Source of the DNA: Flavobacterium fluvii
Lineage (GTDB): Bacteria; Bacteroidota; Bacteroidia; Flavobacteriales; Flavobacteriaceae
NCBI RefSeq assembly: GCF_900129545.1
Contig: NZ_FQWB01000002.1
Coordinates: forward strand, 434,001 to 498,000
DNA: 64,000 nucleotides
Direction of reading: 5' to 3'
Under the pieces are notes generated by a model. That model ran no database searches and was not told the origin of the DNA. It saw only the letters and a list, made by a program, of their open reading frames with translations. Every line of letters begins with the position of its first letter. Positions within the stretch are counted from its first letter, which is position 1. A program made the position numbers and the translations under genes. Of the stretch, positions 1-8,901 are shown piece by piece.

Positions 1-1208
1 AAAGCTTTAATTCAAAACGAGTTACCTCAGTTTATAACGATAATAAAATAGATAATTCGAGTGTTCAACAAGACATGGTTCCTGACGTGAAAATTGAAAA
101 ATCAGGAAACTTGGATGTTTTAGACAACGCCCAGTTTGAAATTTTCTTTAAAGATATTGCTTCGACAATGCCACTTCAAGAAAGAGTCACCAAGGAGGCT
201 TTGCAAAAGTTATTGAAAACGGAATTGGAGGAATATGGCGTGAATACCAAATTTGAGTTTGGCATTTACAGCAATTCGTTGGCGACGAAGGTAAAATCGG
301 ATGGGTTTAGTTATGATAAAAACAGCACCTATTCCATTCCGATATTTTCTGATAATGAGGGAAATAACAAGTATCAATTATTGGTTTCATTTCCTCACAA
401 GAAGAAGTTCCTGCTTACGGATTTAATGGGAATAACATTATTGTCGATCATTTTTACGCTGATAATAATTATTGCCTATACAAGTGCATTGAATCAATTG
501 ATTCGTCAACGTCATATTTCTGAAATAAAATCAGATTTCATCAACAATATGACCCATGAGTTCAAGACGCCAATTGCAACGATAAATTTGGCTTTGGATG
601 CCATAAAAAATCCAAAAATTATTGAAGACAAAGAAAAGGTATTAAAATACCTGCAGATGATCAAGGATGAAAATAAGCGAATGCATGCCCAGGTAGAGAA
701 TGTATTGCGAATTTCCAAGCTGGAAAAAAAAGAATTAAACATAAGCAAGGAACCGACCAATATTCAAGAGGTTATTGACGATGCGGTTGAACATGTAGGT
801 TTGATATTGGAAGATAGACAAGGAACTATAACCAAACATTTTAATGCCGTTAGAACCAGTGTTTTATTAAATGAAGTTCATTTTATAAACGTAATTGTGA
901 ATATATTGGAGAATGCCATCAAGTATTCGCCCAATGTTCCGAAAATTGATGTTTTTACGGAAAACGTAAAAGATTTCTTGATTATCAAGGTTAAGGATAA
1001 TGGAGTAGGAATGAGTAAAATAGCCCAGAAAAGAGTTTTCGAAAAGTTTTATAGAGAACACACTGGAGATTTACATGATGTAAAAGGTCATGGTTTGGGC
1101 TTGGCTTATGTAAAAAGAATAATAGACGACCACAACGGTCAAATTTATGTAGAAAGTGAGAAAGGGAAGGGAAGTACCTTTATAATAAAAATACCATTAA
1201 TAAATTAA
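1..1208 (+). CDS. Sensor histidine kinase, 5' end outside window
   Basis: The frame is open from base 3 through the left edge, so the gene starts outside the window. The visible part reads as an extracytoplasmic stretch, one transmembrane segment (codons near 410-495), then a cytoplasmic kinase. The H-box MTHEFKTP carries the phospho-accepting His at bases 555-557. The ATPase domain shows the N-box (ILENAIKY), G1 (DNGVGM), F-box (FEKFYRE) and G2 (GHGLGLAY). It would autophosphorylate in response to an unknown periplasmic signal and pass the phosphate to the regulator that starts 3 bases after its stop. The architecture resembles the RprX type of Bacteroidota. The signal is not deducible. Confidence 0.93.
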   Translation, partial: SFNSKRVTSVYNDNKIDNSSVQQDMVPDVKIEKSGNLDVLDNAQFEIFFKDIASTMPLQERVTKEALQKLLKTELEEYGVNTKFEFGIYSNSLATKVKSDGFSYDKNSTYSIPIFSDNEGNNKYQLLVSFPHKKKFLLTDLMGITLLSIIFTLIIIIAYTSALNQLIRQRHISEIKSDFINNMTHEFKTPIATINLALDAIKNPKIIEDKEKVLKYLQMIKDENKRMHAQVENVLRISKLEKKELNISKEPTNIQEVIDDAVEHVGLILEDRQGTITKHFNAVRTSVLLNEVHFINVIVNILENAIKYSPNVPKIDVFTENVKDFLIIKVKDNGVGMSKIAQKRVFEKFYREHTGDLHDVKGHGLGLAYVKRIIDDHNGQIYVESEKGKGSTFIIKIPLIN

Positions 1209-1211
1209 GAT

Positions 1212-1916
1212 ATGGAAAATGTAAATAAAAGAATACTTTTAGTTGAAGATGATTTGAATTTTGGAGCCGTTCTAAAAGATTATTTAATGCTGAATGATTT
1301 TGATGTCACTTTGGCAAAAAATGGAATGGAAGGCTTTGAGAAATTCAAAAAAGACACTTACGATTTGTGTATTTTGGACGTAATGATGCCATATAAAGAT
1401 GGATATACTTTGGCCAAAGAAATCAGGGAAAAAAATCAAGAAGTGCCAATTATCTTTTTGACCGCAAAATCCATGAAGGAAGATGTATTGAAAGGATACA
1501 AGGCCGGTGCCGATGATTATTTGAACAAACCTTTTGATTCAGAAGTTTTGTTGATGAAAATCAGGGCCATAATTCAAAGAAAATCGTCTGCAACGCAAGC
1601 TGAACCAGTTCAGTTTGAATTTCACGTGGGTAAATTTCATTTGAATTCCAAACTTCGATTTTTGACTTTTGAAAACGGAGAACCGGTGAAATTATCTCCA
1701 AAGGAAAATGAATTAATAAAAATGTTGATTCTTCATGAGAACGATTTGATGCCAAGAGAGTTGGCTTTGACCAAAATCTGGAGAGATGACAACTATTTCA
1801 CTTCCAGAAGTATGGATGTTTATATCGCTAAATTAAGAAAGTATCTTAAATTAGATCCAAATGTGGAAATCCTGAACATCCACGGAGAAGGATTTAGATT
1901 GGTGGTTAAAAAATAA
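1212..1916 (+). CDS. OmpR-family response regulator
   Basis: A 234-residue regulator with an N-terminal receiver domain and C-terminal winged-helix DNA-binding domain. The acidic pocket (VEDD, residues 11-14), the phospho-acceptor Asp56 in LDVMMP and the switch lysine in NKPF are intact. The C-terminal domain ends in the typical RSMDVYIAKLRKYL and GEGFRL segments. It is co-transcribed with the kinase just upstream and resembles RprY. The operon ends at the hairpin that follows. No target genes can be named from the sequence. Confidence 0.95.
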   Translation: MENVNKRILLVEDDLNFGAVLKDYLMLNDFDVTLAKNGMEGFEKFKKDTYDLCILDVMMPYKDGYTLAKEIREKNQEVPIIFLTAKSMKEDVLKGYKAGADDYLNKPFDSEVLLMKIRAIIQRKSSATQAEPVQFEFHVGKFHLNSKLRFLTFENGEPVKLSPKENELIKMLILHENDLMPRELALTKIWRDDNYFTSRSMDVYIAKLRKYLKLDPNVEILNIHGEGFRLVVKK

Positions 1917-1932
1917 ATATTGTTGGAATATT

Positions 1933-1967
1933 AAAAAGTCGTCTTGAATTTTCAAGACGACTTTTTT
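1933..1967 (+). terminator. Intrinsic terminator after two-component operon
   Basis: A 14-bp stem (AAAAAGTCGTCTTG paired with CAAGACGACTTTTT) with a 6-base loop and a following T-run. It lies 17 bases after the regulator stop and may also serve the convergent pectinesterase-like gene. Confidence 0.85.
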
Positions 1968-2003
1968 GTTTTTACTGAAGACTGGGACTGAATGCTGAAA
2001 ATT

Positions 2004-4550
2004 TTAAGATTTCCATTCCAGCTTTAAATCTTTTATTAACGTGGCTCCGCTGTCAATGGTTCCCGTATGCTGAAAACTGATTCCCCCAAAATCATTAGGA
2101 GTAATCTCGGCTTCTAAATTTACAATTTTGACTACTTCAGGTGGATAGGTTTCGGAAAAATAATCGAGCTTATTTTCGGCGTGAACCATGAGTTTGTTGT
2201 TTTTTACTTCAATGGAAATTAAACAGTTGGGACGATAACAGGAAGTTGTCACGGAATTGCTGATTGGAGTTGCTATTCCATTTTCGTATTTCATTATGAT
2301 GAAATCGACGGCATCACTGTATTTGGTGGTACGGATTAATCGAAGTGCATAACCGTTCATTTTTTTGATGTCCATTTTAATGCCGACATCCATATATTGA
2401 CTTCTGGCGCTACTAAATCCTTGTCCAGCAGTTTTTGCAGGAACGGCAGTAAAGCTGATTTTCATGTCCCCGAAAGAATTTCCAACGGGAGTATAACGCA
2501 TTCGAGCCCCTTTTGAAGCCTGGATAAAACCAGCATCATTGGCAGCACCGTTTACCCCAGTGCCGTAATACCAAGGATTTTTACTATTGTCTCCAACCCA
2601 ATTGTGTTCATTGGTATCAGCCGGAGCAAAGCTGTCGAGTGTCCAAAATCCGGGCAGAATTTCAGGTTGGTATGCAGCAGACATATTCTCCAAATTTGGA
2701 ATTAAAATAGTGGATTTTTTAATGTCTTTTTTTGTAATCACATCCTTAAAAACCACTGTTTTGGCTGTTCCCGCTTGACATCTCAAATGTTTTGGAGAAA
2801 CACTTGCCATAATATAATAACCAACATCACCTGAAGAAAGCTCATAGGTTTTCAATGGTTTTTTTAATCGAGAAACGGCAACTTCGATGGGATGAGTTCC
2901 TTTGGCATCATGACAACGATACCAATTTACTACCGATTCATCTTCAAAAGACATATCCAATGCATAGTTTAGCTGTAATTTTCCATCTTTATTTTTGCTG
3001 ATTTTAGGAAGTGTCGTGAATGTCGGCGGAGCAATAAATGAAGGTGCAATTTGAAACACGCTGGCAGCTTCCAGTCCTGATATTGTTGAAGCAGTGATAA
3101 CAACTTCCTTGGTTTCATTGCCGTTGTTCGTTGGAATGACGGTACATTTTCCATCTTCTTTTGTTTCTAATTTGACCAATGATTGGTATTCTGGAGCTAT
3201 TTTCCAAGATACTTTTTCGCCTTTTAATTCATAATTTCCAAAACGATTCACGATGGTTTCCAATGTCACGCCTTTTTTTCCAGTTTCCAAGATTTGTTTT
3301 ACTGGTTTTACCATTAATTGAGTTGGAATGGAGGAGTAGTTTTTTCCTGTTTCTTTTTCGGCTTTCTCGACGATGGCTTTAATTCCCATTGGATCCCAAT
3401 CGTCATTTCCTCTCAATAAATTGTAGGTGTTGTACACAATGGTATTGTTGTATTCAAAACGGTAGGCATTGAGAATTGTTTTTCCTGTCATGTCAACAGT
3501 TGTGTTAGGTATATCATTGCTAACGGTTACCGGCTTTGTATTGAGACTAATATTGTATTGATAGTAGCGAGCTTCGGTATCAGGAATATCACGCCAGCCT
3601 ATGTAATCTAAATTTTGGGCAGTAAATCGGGTGTCAATGGCCGCCACTGGGCCACTTCCTTTTACAAAATATTGTTTTTCACGAGTAAAAGATTGAATGT
3701 CGCAATTCAAAAAAACTGCTCCTGTTCCAGAAGTATGCCCAAAAGGTTTGGAGGAATAGATGCCAAAAGTACAATTGAGGTAAACTGCAGTCCCGTTCAA
3801 GGCATCGTCCGTAGATTCGAAATGACATCGATCAAAAAGTGTTCTTTTGCTCCCCCAAAAAGGACCGAGATTGAGCCTGCTCATAAAACGGGTGTTGCGG
3901 GCAAATACTTTGTCTCCATTTGAAAAAATGAGTTGTCCTTGCACAATGGCCGAACTTCTTTTTTCTCGATTCAGTTTTGGATTCAAAGGAAAAATCAGGT
4001 CAATATTGCAGTAATTTCCAAAAGTGATATTTTCGGCACTTACACCTTGCCCTTTGATGTTCAACATGGTAAAATTACCTTTGGCTCCTATAGTTTGCCC
4101 ACGGTTGCAGGCTAAAACCACATTTTGGGCATCATCTGACAATCCTTGAAATCTAAGCCATTCACAGTTAATTTCGAGTCCAAAAGGAGTTCCGCCTATG
4201 GTTTTAGGCACACGAATTTCAGGATCGTCTGGATTGTCGATCCAATAGACCCAAGGCGCAATGTACAATGTCATTGGCAAAGCTTCGGTTCCATTGGTCA
4301 AATGTTTGGAAGCTTCGGTTATAGAATTGTAAACATACTTGTATTTGGCGGATTCTTCATTCGAAAGTTGTCCGTCGATAAAGAAAGAGTTTGGCCCGAG
4401 TTCAATTTTTTTACCTTTATAAATAATGTGATTCCCTTTGAAAACCAGTTCTTTATTTGAGTTTACTTTATGTTCTTGTGAAAATAAAACTGGAAAGTTA
4501 CTTAACAAAAAAGAGATTGTAAATACAATCGTTCTAAAGGCAATTTTCAT
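2004..4550 (-). CDS. Secreted pectinesterase-like beta-helix protein
   Basis: An 848-residue protein with an N-terminal signal peptide (hydrophobic core FTISFLLSNFPVLF, cleavage near FSQ). Residues about 60-370 are rich in short strands and Asn/Gly turns typical of a right-handed parallel beta-helix. Segments such as STDDALNGTAVYLNCTFG are reminiscent of carbohydrate esterase 8 pectin methylesterases. The middle looks Ig-like and the last 200 residues resemble a concanavalin A-like module. Likely role is de-esterification or binding of pectin outside the cell, to help the polygalacturonase and lyases encoded 17 kb away. It is much longer than a plain pectinesterase (about 300-350 residues). 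A pectate-lyase-like fold is the alternative. It is the last gene of a run of otherwise housekeeping genes. Confidence 0.68.
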   Translation of the reverse strand: MKIAFRTIVFTISFLLSNFPVLFSQEHKVNSNKELVFKGNHIIYKGKKIELGPNSFFIDGQLSNEESAKYKYVYNSITEASKHLTNGTEALPMTLYIAPWVYWIDNPDDPEIRVPKTIGGTPFGLEINCEWLRFQGLSDDAQNVVLACNRGQTIGAKGNFTMLNIKGQGVSAENITFGNYCNIDLIFPLNPKLNREKRSSAIVQGQLIFSNGDKVFARNTRFMSRLNLGPFWGSKRTLFDRCHFESTDDALNGTAVYLNCTFGIYSSKPFGHTSGTGAVFLNCDIQSFTREKQYFVKGSGPVAAIDTRFTAQNLDYIGWRDIPDTEARYYQYNISLNTKPVTVSNDIPNTTVDMTGKTILNAYRFEYNNTIVYNTYNLLRGNDDWDPMGIKAIVEKAEKETGKNYSSIPTQLMVKPVKQILETGKKGVTLETIVNRFGNYELKGEKVSWKIAPEYQSLVKLETKEDGKCTVIPTNNGNETKEVVITASTISGLEAASVFQIAPSFIAPPTFTTLPKISKNKDGKLQLNYALDMSFEDESVVNWYRCHDAKGTHPIEVAVSRLKKPLKTYELSSGDVGYYIMASVSPKHLRCQAGTAKTVVFKDVITKKDIKKSTILIPNLENMSAAYQPEILPGFWTLDSFAPADTNEHNWVGDNSKNPWYYGTGVNGAANDAGFIQASKGARMRYTPVGNSFGDMKISFTAVPAKTAGQGFSSARSQYMDVGIKMDIKKMNGYALRLIRTTKYSDAVDFIIMKYENGIATPISNSVTTSCYRPNCLISIEVKNNKLMVHAENKLDYFSETYPPEVVKIVNLEAEITPNDFGGISFQHTGTIDSGATLIKDLKLEWKS

Positions 4551-4573
4551 AATGGTATCAATTTGAGGTTAAA

Positions 4574-5314
4574 TTATTCCAAGTTCAACTGTAAGGCAAA
4601 GCAATTTTTATTTTCTTTGGTAATACTGAAAACAATTATTTCTTCTGAAATATTTTCATGAATCATAACTTTGTCTCTAAGCGAAAGTTCTCTCATGAAG
4701 TTCATTTCAAAACTTCTGACTTTTTGTTGAAGAATAATATTTTCATCCACTAAATCCATACACCATTCTAAATATTTGACGTGATTGACGTGATTTACAA
4801 TGTCTAAATCAGATAGAATTACTGTTTTTTCGAAAAGTTCTTCTTTCTCGGGGTGAATTTCAATTTTAGAAAAACCCAGATTGGTAGCCTTCATTTCTGG
4901 AAATAATTCAAAATGTTCGTGTTCCAACATCAAATTTTCAGGCCGGCGTTTTTCAGTGTTGAATACCGCCCAAAAAGTTTCGGCACCAATGATTTTTTTA
5001 CCATTGCGGTAAATTTCCAACGCTCTGACAGAACGGGAATTTTCCAAGGTATTGATCCAGGTTCTTACTGTAACTTTATCTTTCCATTTGGGCAATTCCT
5101 TGATTTCAACACGTATTCTGCTTAATACCCAAGCCTGATTAAAGGATTGCATATCCGTAAAACTAATACCACCCATTTCTGCGTGCGTGGCCGCCGAAAG
5201 CTGTAAAAGGTTACAGAGTTCGGTGTATTTTAAGCCTCCTGATGGCAAACATTGGGTGAAATTGATTTCGTAATCAAGGCTTAAAATGGAACTAAAATTA
5301 GAATCTATTGGCAT
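4574..5314 (-). CDS. Acyl-ACP thioesterase
   Basis: A 246-residue double-hotdog protein of the FatA/bacterial acyl-ACP thioesterase family, which releases fatty acids from acyl carrier protein. The first hotdog holds RIRVEIKELPKW and the ETFWAVFN strand. The second holds the active-site stretch NHVNHVKYLEWCMD, with the Asn and His expected in the catalytic set. The start codon overlaps the stop of the small membrane protein upstream by one base (TAATG), which implies translational coupling. Cytoplasmic. The length is right for the family. Confidence 0.88.
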   Translation of the reverse strand: MPIDSNFSSILSLDYEINFTQCLPSGGLKYTELCNLLQLSAATHAEMGGISFTDMQSFNQAWVLSRIRVEIKELPKWKDKVTVRTWINTLENSRSVRALEIYRNGKKIIGAETFWAVFNTEKRRPENLMLEHEHFELFPEMKATNLGFSKIEIHPEKEELFEKTVILSDLDIVNHVNHVKYLEWCMDLVDENIILQQKVRSFEMNFMRELSLRDKVMIHENISEEIIVFSITKENKNCFALQLNLE

Positions 5315-5529
5315 TATGATTTTTTATTTTTAAAATAAGGAGAAAATAGTTTGTGGTTAATAAAAAGGAGAACTAATAATATGATTCCAAAAATAATGAA
5401 TTCTTTAGTGTTTAGATTTTTAGAATGAGGTTCTTCAAATTTCATAAATAATGCCATTGAATATGGAATTATTAAAAAGACAGTAAAAATCCAAAGTATA
5501 ATTTTACCTATTAATTTTAATGTGTTCAT
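5314..5529 (-). CDS. Small two-helix membrane protein
   Basis: A 71-residue protein with two predicted transmembrane helices (about residues 5-28 and 44-62) and a Lys-rich C-terminus. I recognise no family. It overlaps the end of miaA by 4 bases and the thioesterase start by 1 base, so it is probably translated as part of the same operon. The tight overlaps on both sides are the main evidence that it is a real gene. Confidence 0.7.
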   Translation of the reverse strand: MNTLKLIGKIILWIFTVFLIIPYSMALFMKFEEPHSKNLNTKEFIIFGIILLVLLFINHKLFSPYFKNKKS

Positions 5530-6428
5530 ACTAAATCGTTCTCTATATACTTAATAATATCCTTTCTATTGGTCAGGTAATCAAACCATTTTGTGTTTTC
5601 ATTTCTTTTGAACCAGGTGAGTTGTCGTTTGGCAAATCGTCGGGTATTTTTCTTGATTTCTTCGATGGCAAATTCCAATGAAATTTCTCCTTCAAAATAA
5701 CGAAATAATTCTCGATATCCGACTGTCTGCAAGGCATTTAAGTCTTTGTGAGGTAATAATCCTTCAGCCTCTGTCAATAAACCTTCGTTGATCATAATGT
5801 CGACACGCTGGTTGATTCTATCGTAAATCACGCTTCTTTCCGCTTCTAGACCGATGTGAATAGGAGTAAAGTTACGGGTGTTTTTCTTTTGGTTTAAAAA
5901 AGAGGAATAGGGTTTTCCTGTACCAATACAAACTTCCAAAGCACGCATCATTCGCTGTGGATTTTCTTTGGCAACGACTTCAAAATAATTGGGATCGAGT
6001 TTTTCTAATTCGGTTTGCAAGTATTCAATTCCTAATTTTTCGTAATTTGAAGTTACTTCTTCCCTAACGGAAGCATCGATTTCTGGAAAATCGTCAAAAC
6101 CTTTCAAAACGGCGTCGACATATAAACCAGAACCGCCAACCATCACTACATAATCATTGGTCAAGAATAATTCGTCGAGCTTGGCTATGGCTTCTTTTTC
6201 GAAATCGCCAACGGTATAATTTTCGAAAATTGATTTGTTTTGGATGAAATGATGTTGCGCTCCTGCCAATTCTTCGGTTGATGGAACCGCGGTTCCAATT
6301 TGCATTTCCTTGAAAAATTGTCGGCTGTCACAGGAAATAATGTCGCAATTGAAATGTTGAGCCAAAGCGATGCTCAAGGAAGTTTTTCCTATGGCTGTTG
6401 GTCCGACTATGGTAATTAAGTACTTCAT
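5526..6428 (-). CDS. miaA: tRNA dimethylallyltransferase MiaA
   Basis: A 300-residue enzyme that transfers a dimethylallyl group to N6 of A37 in tRNAs reading UNN codons. It shows the P-loop GPTAIGKT (residues 9-16), the DIISCDSRQF segment that follows, the family signature VGGSGLYVDA, and the tRNA-binding NTRRFAKRQLTWF near the C-terminus. Length matches the family. Its 3' end overlaps a small membrane protein gene. The 150-base gap to the upstream channel gene holds a repeat relic. Confidence 0.96.
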   Translation of the reverse strand: MKYLITIVGPTAIGKTSLSIALAQHFNCDIISCDSRQFFKEMQIGTAVPSTEELAGAQHHFIQNKSIFENYTVGDFEKEAIAKLDELFLTNDYVVMVGGSGLYVDAVLKGFDDFPEIDASVREEVTSNYEKLGIEYLQTELEKLDPNYFEVVAKENPQRMMRALEVCIGTGKPYSSFLNQKKNTRNFTPIHIGLEAERSVIYDRINQRVDIMINEGLLTEAEGLLPHKDLNALQTVGYRELFRYFEGEISLEFAIEEIKKNTRRFAKRQLTWFKRNENTKWFDYLTNRKDIIKYIENDLV

Positions 6429-6435
6429 GTTTTTT

Positions 6436-6530
6436 TAGCCCAGATGGAAACGGAAACCCCGCAGTGGTGAAAGTTAGTTTTTCTTGGTATAAAAGAGCGA
6501 CCAAGGGAAGCTCCTTTTATGGCTTGGAAA
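6436..6530. repeat. TAGCCC-type intergenic repeat, degenerate copy
   Basis: Begins TAGCCCAGATGGAAACGG and ends near GGGAAGCTCCTTTTATGGC. The left end matches the sequence starting at 39381 (TAGCCCCGATGGCAGC), so this appears to be one family of dispersed intergenic element. It contains no ORF. Confidence 0.5.
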
Positions 6531-6580
6531 AACAACTTGAACAACGAGGAGTTGCAGTGTACAGCTGGAATAGCTTCTAA

Positions 6581-7417
6581 TTAATTGGTTGTAAACGGAT
6601 AGCCACAATGATAACAAAAATGTGCATTTGTATAGTGATTTTCTGAGCCACAATTTCCGCATTTGTTTTTTTCTGGTTCAGTTTTGTTAGCGCTTGTTTT
6701 TGCAAATTCGGCAGTTACAATTCCGGTGGGAACGGCAATAATTCCGTATCCCAAAATCATGACCATTGATGCGATGAATTGTCCTAAGGGAGTGGCCGGT
6801 GAAATGTCGCCATAGCCCACAGTTGTCAGGGTTACGATTGTCCAATAAATGCTGGTTGGAATGCTGGTAAATCCGTTTTCTTCACCTTCGACGACATACA
6901 TTAGCGATCCTATAAGGATGGTGCTGATGAGAATAAAGTATAGAAAGATGGTGATTTTTCTTCTGCTGGCATCCAAAGCTCTTAATAAATGTTGGGACTG
7001 TCCCGTAAATTTGGGATGGTTTAATATTTTGAATAATCGCAACAATCGCAAAGCTCGAATTACAGAAAACACCTTTGATCCCATTAAGAAAAAGGACAAA
7101 TACATTGGTAAAATGGCAATCAAATCGATAATTCCGAAGAAACTGAAAATGTATCTTCTGGGTTTATTGGTCGTGATGATTCGAAGGAGATATTCTAGGG
7201 TGAAAAATAGGGTTATAATCCACTCGAGTACGATGAGTTCGTGGTGGTATTTTACATCAAATCCTTTGACAGTTTCGAGCATAACACAAAAAACGCTCAA
7301 AAGTATTAGGCCTAAAAGAATCAGGTCGAATAATCTTCCAGCCCGAGTATCCGAACCATATATGATGATATGAATTCGTTGTCGAAGGAGGTTGAGTTTT
7401 GTTTTTGGTTTACGCAT
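6581..7417 (-). CDS. Voltage-gated-type K+ channel with zinc ribbon
   Basis: A 278-residue six-helix ion channel. The S4-like segment RALRLLRLFKIL carries regularly spaced arginines. The selectivity filter TTVGYGD sits between the last two helices, pointing to potassium. The cytoplasmic C-terminus has two CxxC pairs (CGNC...CYHC) forming a predicted zinc ribbon, which is unusual for a Kv-type channel. I place the start at ATG 7417 rather than the TTG two codons upstream. It lies 13 bases after the exonuclease/GIY-YIG gene and may be co-transcribed with it. Confidence 0.9.
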   Translation of the reverse strand: MRKPKTKLNLLRQRIHIIIYGSDTRAGRLFDLILLGLILLSVFCVMLETVKGFDVKYHHELIVLEWIITLFFTLEYLLRIITTNKPRRYIFSFFGIIDLIAILPMYLSFFLMGSKVFSVIRALRLLRLFKILNHPKFTGQSQHLLRALDASRRKITIFLYFILISTILIGSLMYVVEGEENGFTSIPTSIYWTIVTLTTVGYGDISPATPLGQFIASMVMILGYGIIAVPTGIVTAEFAKTSANKTEPEKNKCGNCGSENHYTNAHFCYHCGYPFTTN

Positions 7418-7430
7418 TATCAAATATAAA

Positions 7431-8792
7431 TTAAAAATTTATAATTTTTATTGCTTTTGCTCTTCGCATATAACTTTGGATGCTGTTTCGGGTATCACGA
7501 TTGCTTTGCATCGGAATAATGATGTTTCTCAAAATCTCGATGTTGTTGATTTGGTAATTCAAATCGTAGAAAGTATATCCTTTGTAAACACCGTTTTCAA
7601 CCAAAATTGCACTGCGCTCCGAAATGGTACGTCCTTTGTCTAAAAGAGCAAACGTTTTATTGTCAAACAAATTCTTTTCTATAAAGGCTTGAACGCGCTG
7701 GTTATATTCTGACGGAGAAATTTTTCCAACGCAAGCGCCATCACATTCATTGATGGTGTGCTGAAAACAATGTGTTTTGGTTTCGTATAAACCAGTCAGT
7801 TTTTGGCATAAATGATAATGGGAACTGATGCGAAACAAAGCATCTTTTCCCTCTTGTTGAGAGGTGTATGACTTTATTTCTTTTTTGCGACCGTCGGCTT
7901 TTTGTAATTTCAAATTGAGGTAACCATTAGCATCTTTTTCGGCATAAACAGCCCAGGAAAAGTTGGTTTTTGGAGACATTCGGTTATAAATCGGTCGGTG
8001 AATTTTGATTTCTTCGGATTCTTTCAAAAGTGCAATTAATTCACTTCCTGTTTCTTCAAAAGTCACGGTAAAAACTTCATTTTGAATTTTCTTGGCACTT
8101 TTGGTTATGCCTGTAAAATGCTGATTGACTCTTTTTTTGATGTTTCGGCTTTTGCCAATGAAAATGATGTTGCCATCTTCCTTATGAATGTAATAGATTC
8201 CGGTTTTGGAAGGTAACTTCTCCACAATGTCCATTAACTTGGGAGCAATTCCTTTTTGGATTTCAAATTTGATAAGCTCTTTGACGATTTCTTTATTCAA
8301 ATCTTTGTCCAAAAGCATTTTGAATAACTTCACGGTTGCCATTGCATCACCACTGGCACGATGCCTGTCTGCCATTGGGATTCCTAAAGCACGAACCAAT
8401 TTACCAAGACTGTGTGAAGGTTGTTCGGGCAATAATCTTTTGGATAATTCGACTGTACAAAGTGTTTTTACATTAAAATCATAACCCAAACGGCGAAACT
8501 CTGTGCGAAGAATTCGGTAATCAAAATCGGCATTGTGGGCTACAAGAACGGAATCATTGGTCATTTCGATGATGCGTTTGGCTACTTCAAAAAACTTTGG
8601 AGCAGAGCGCAACATAGCGTTATTAATTCCTGTAAGTTTTACCACAAAAGGCTGAATTGGAATTTCTGGATTGACCAAACTGATGAACTGATCGACAATT
8701 TCGTGACCGTCAAATTTATAGATGGCAATTTCCGTAATTCCTTCTTCGTTGAATTGTCCTCCGGTGGTTTCTATGTCGAGTATAGCGTACAA
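7431..8792 (-). CDS. DnaQ-like exonuclease fused to GIY-YIG nuclease
   Basis: A 453-residue protein. The N-terminal 3'-5' exonuclease domain (residues about 1-165) has the ExoI motif DIETTG and the later HNADFDYRIL and HRASGDA motifs. A GIY-YIG endonuclease domain follows (GIYYIHKEDGN, then FIGKSRNIKKRVNQHF), as in UvrC and Cho. The remaining 180 residues match the tail seen in these fusions. It probably acts in DNA repair or end trimming. No ATG is available in frame before the upstream stop, so it probably starts at TTG 8792. Confidence 0.9.
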   Translation of the reverse strand: MYAILDIETTGGQFNEEGITEIAIYKFDGHEIVDQFISLVNPEIPIQPFVVKLTGINNAMLRSAPKFFEVAKRIIEMTNDSVLVAHNADFDYRILRTEFRRLGYDFNVKTLCTVELSKRLLPEQPSHSLGKLVRALGIPMADRHRASGDAMATVKLFKMLLDKDLNKEIVKELIKFEIQKGIAPKLMDIVEKLPSKTGIYYIHKEDGNIIFIGKSRNIKKRVNQHFTGITKSAKKIQNEVFTVTFEETGSELIALLKESEEIKIHRPIYNRMSPKTNFSWAVYAEKDANGYLNLKLQKADGRKKEIKSYTSQQEGKDALFRISSHYHLCQKLTGLYETKTHCFQHTINECDGACVGKISPSEYNQRVQAFIEKNLFDNKTFALLDKGRTISERSAILVENGVYKGYTFYDLNYQINNIEILRNIIIPMQSNRDTRNSIQSYMRRAKAIKIINF

Positions 8793-8842
8793 AATAAGTG
8801 TTCGGTGTTCAGTTTTTAGTGTTCAGTTGTCAAATCTGAAAT

Positions 8843-8866
8843 GCTTCGCCAGTTCGCTTTCGCTTG
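8843..8866. repeat. Short dispersed repeat GCTTCGCCAGTTCGCT
   Basis: The core GCTTCGCCAGTTCGCT recurs at 35101, and in variant form (GCTACGCCTGTTCGCT) at 40300 inside a palindromic element. This copy lies between the exonuclease and yggS genes, next to a run of GTGTTCAG-like direct repeats. Confidence 0.55.
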
Positions 8867-8901
8867 TGCCAAAATTCGTTAATCTTCAATCAAAAATCAA
8901 T

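Noticed and set aside
7431..8792. UvrC excision nuclease subunit
   Set aside because: It has the GIY-YIG domain but an N-terminal exonuclease domain and no UvrC C-terminal endonuclease/HhH domains.
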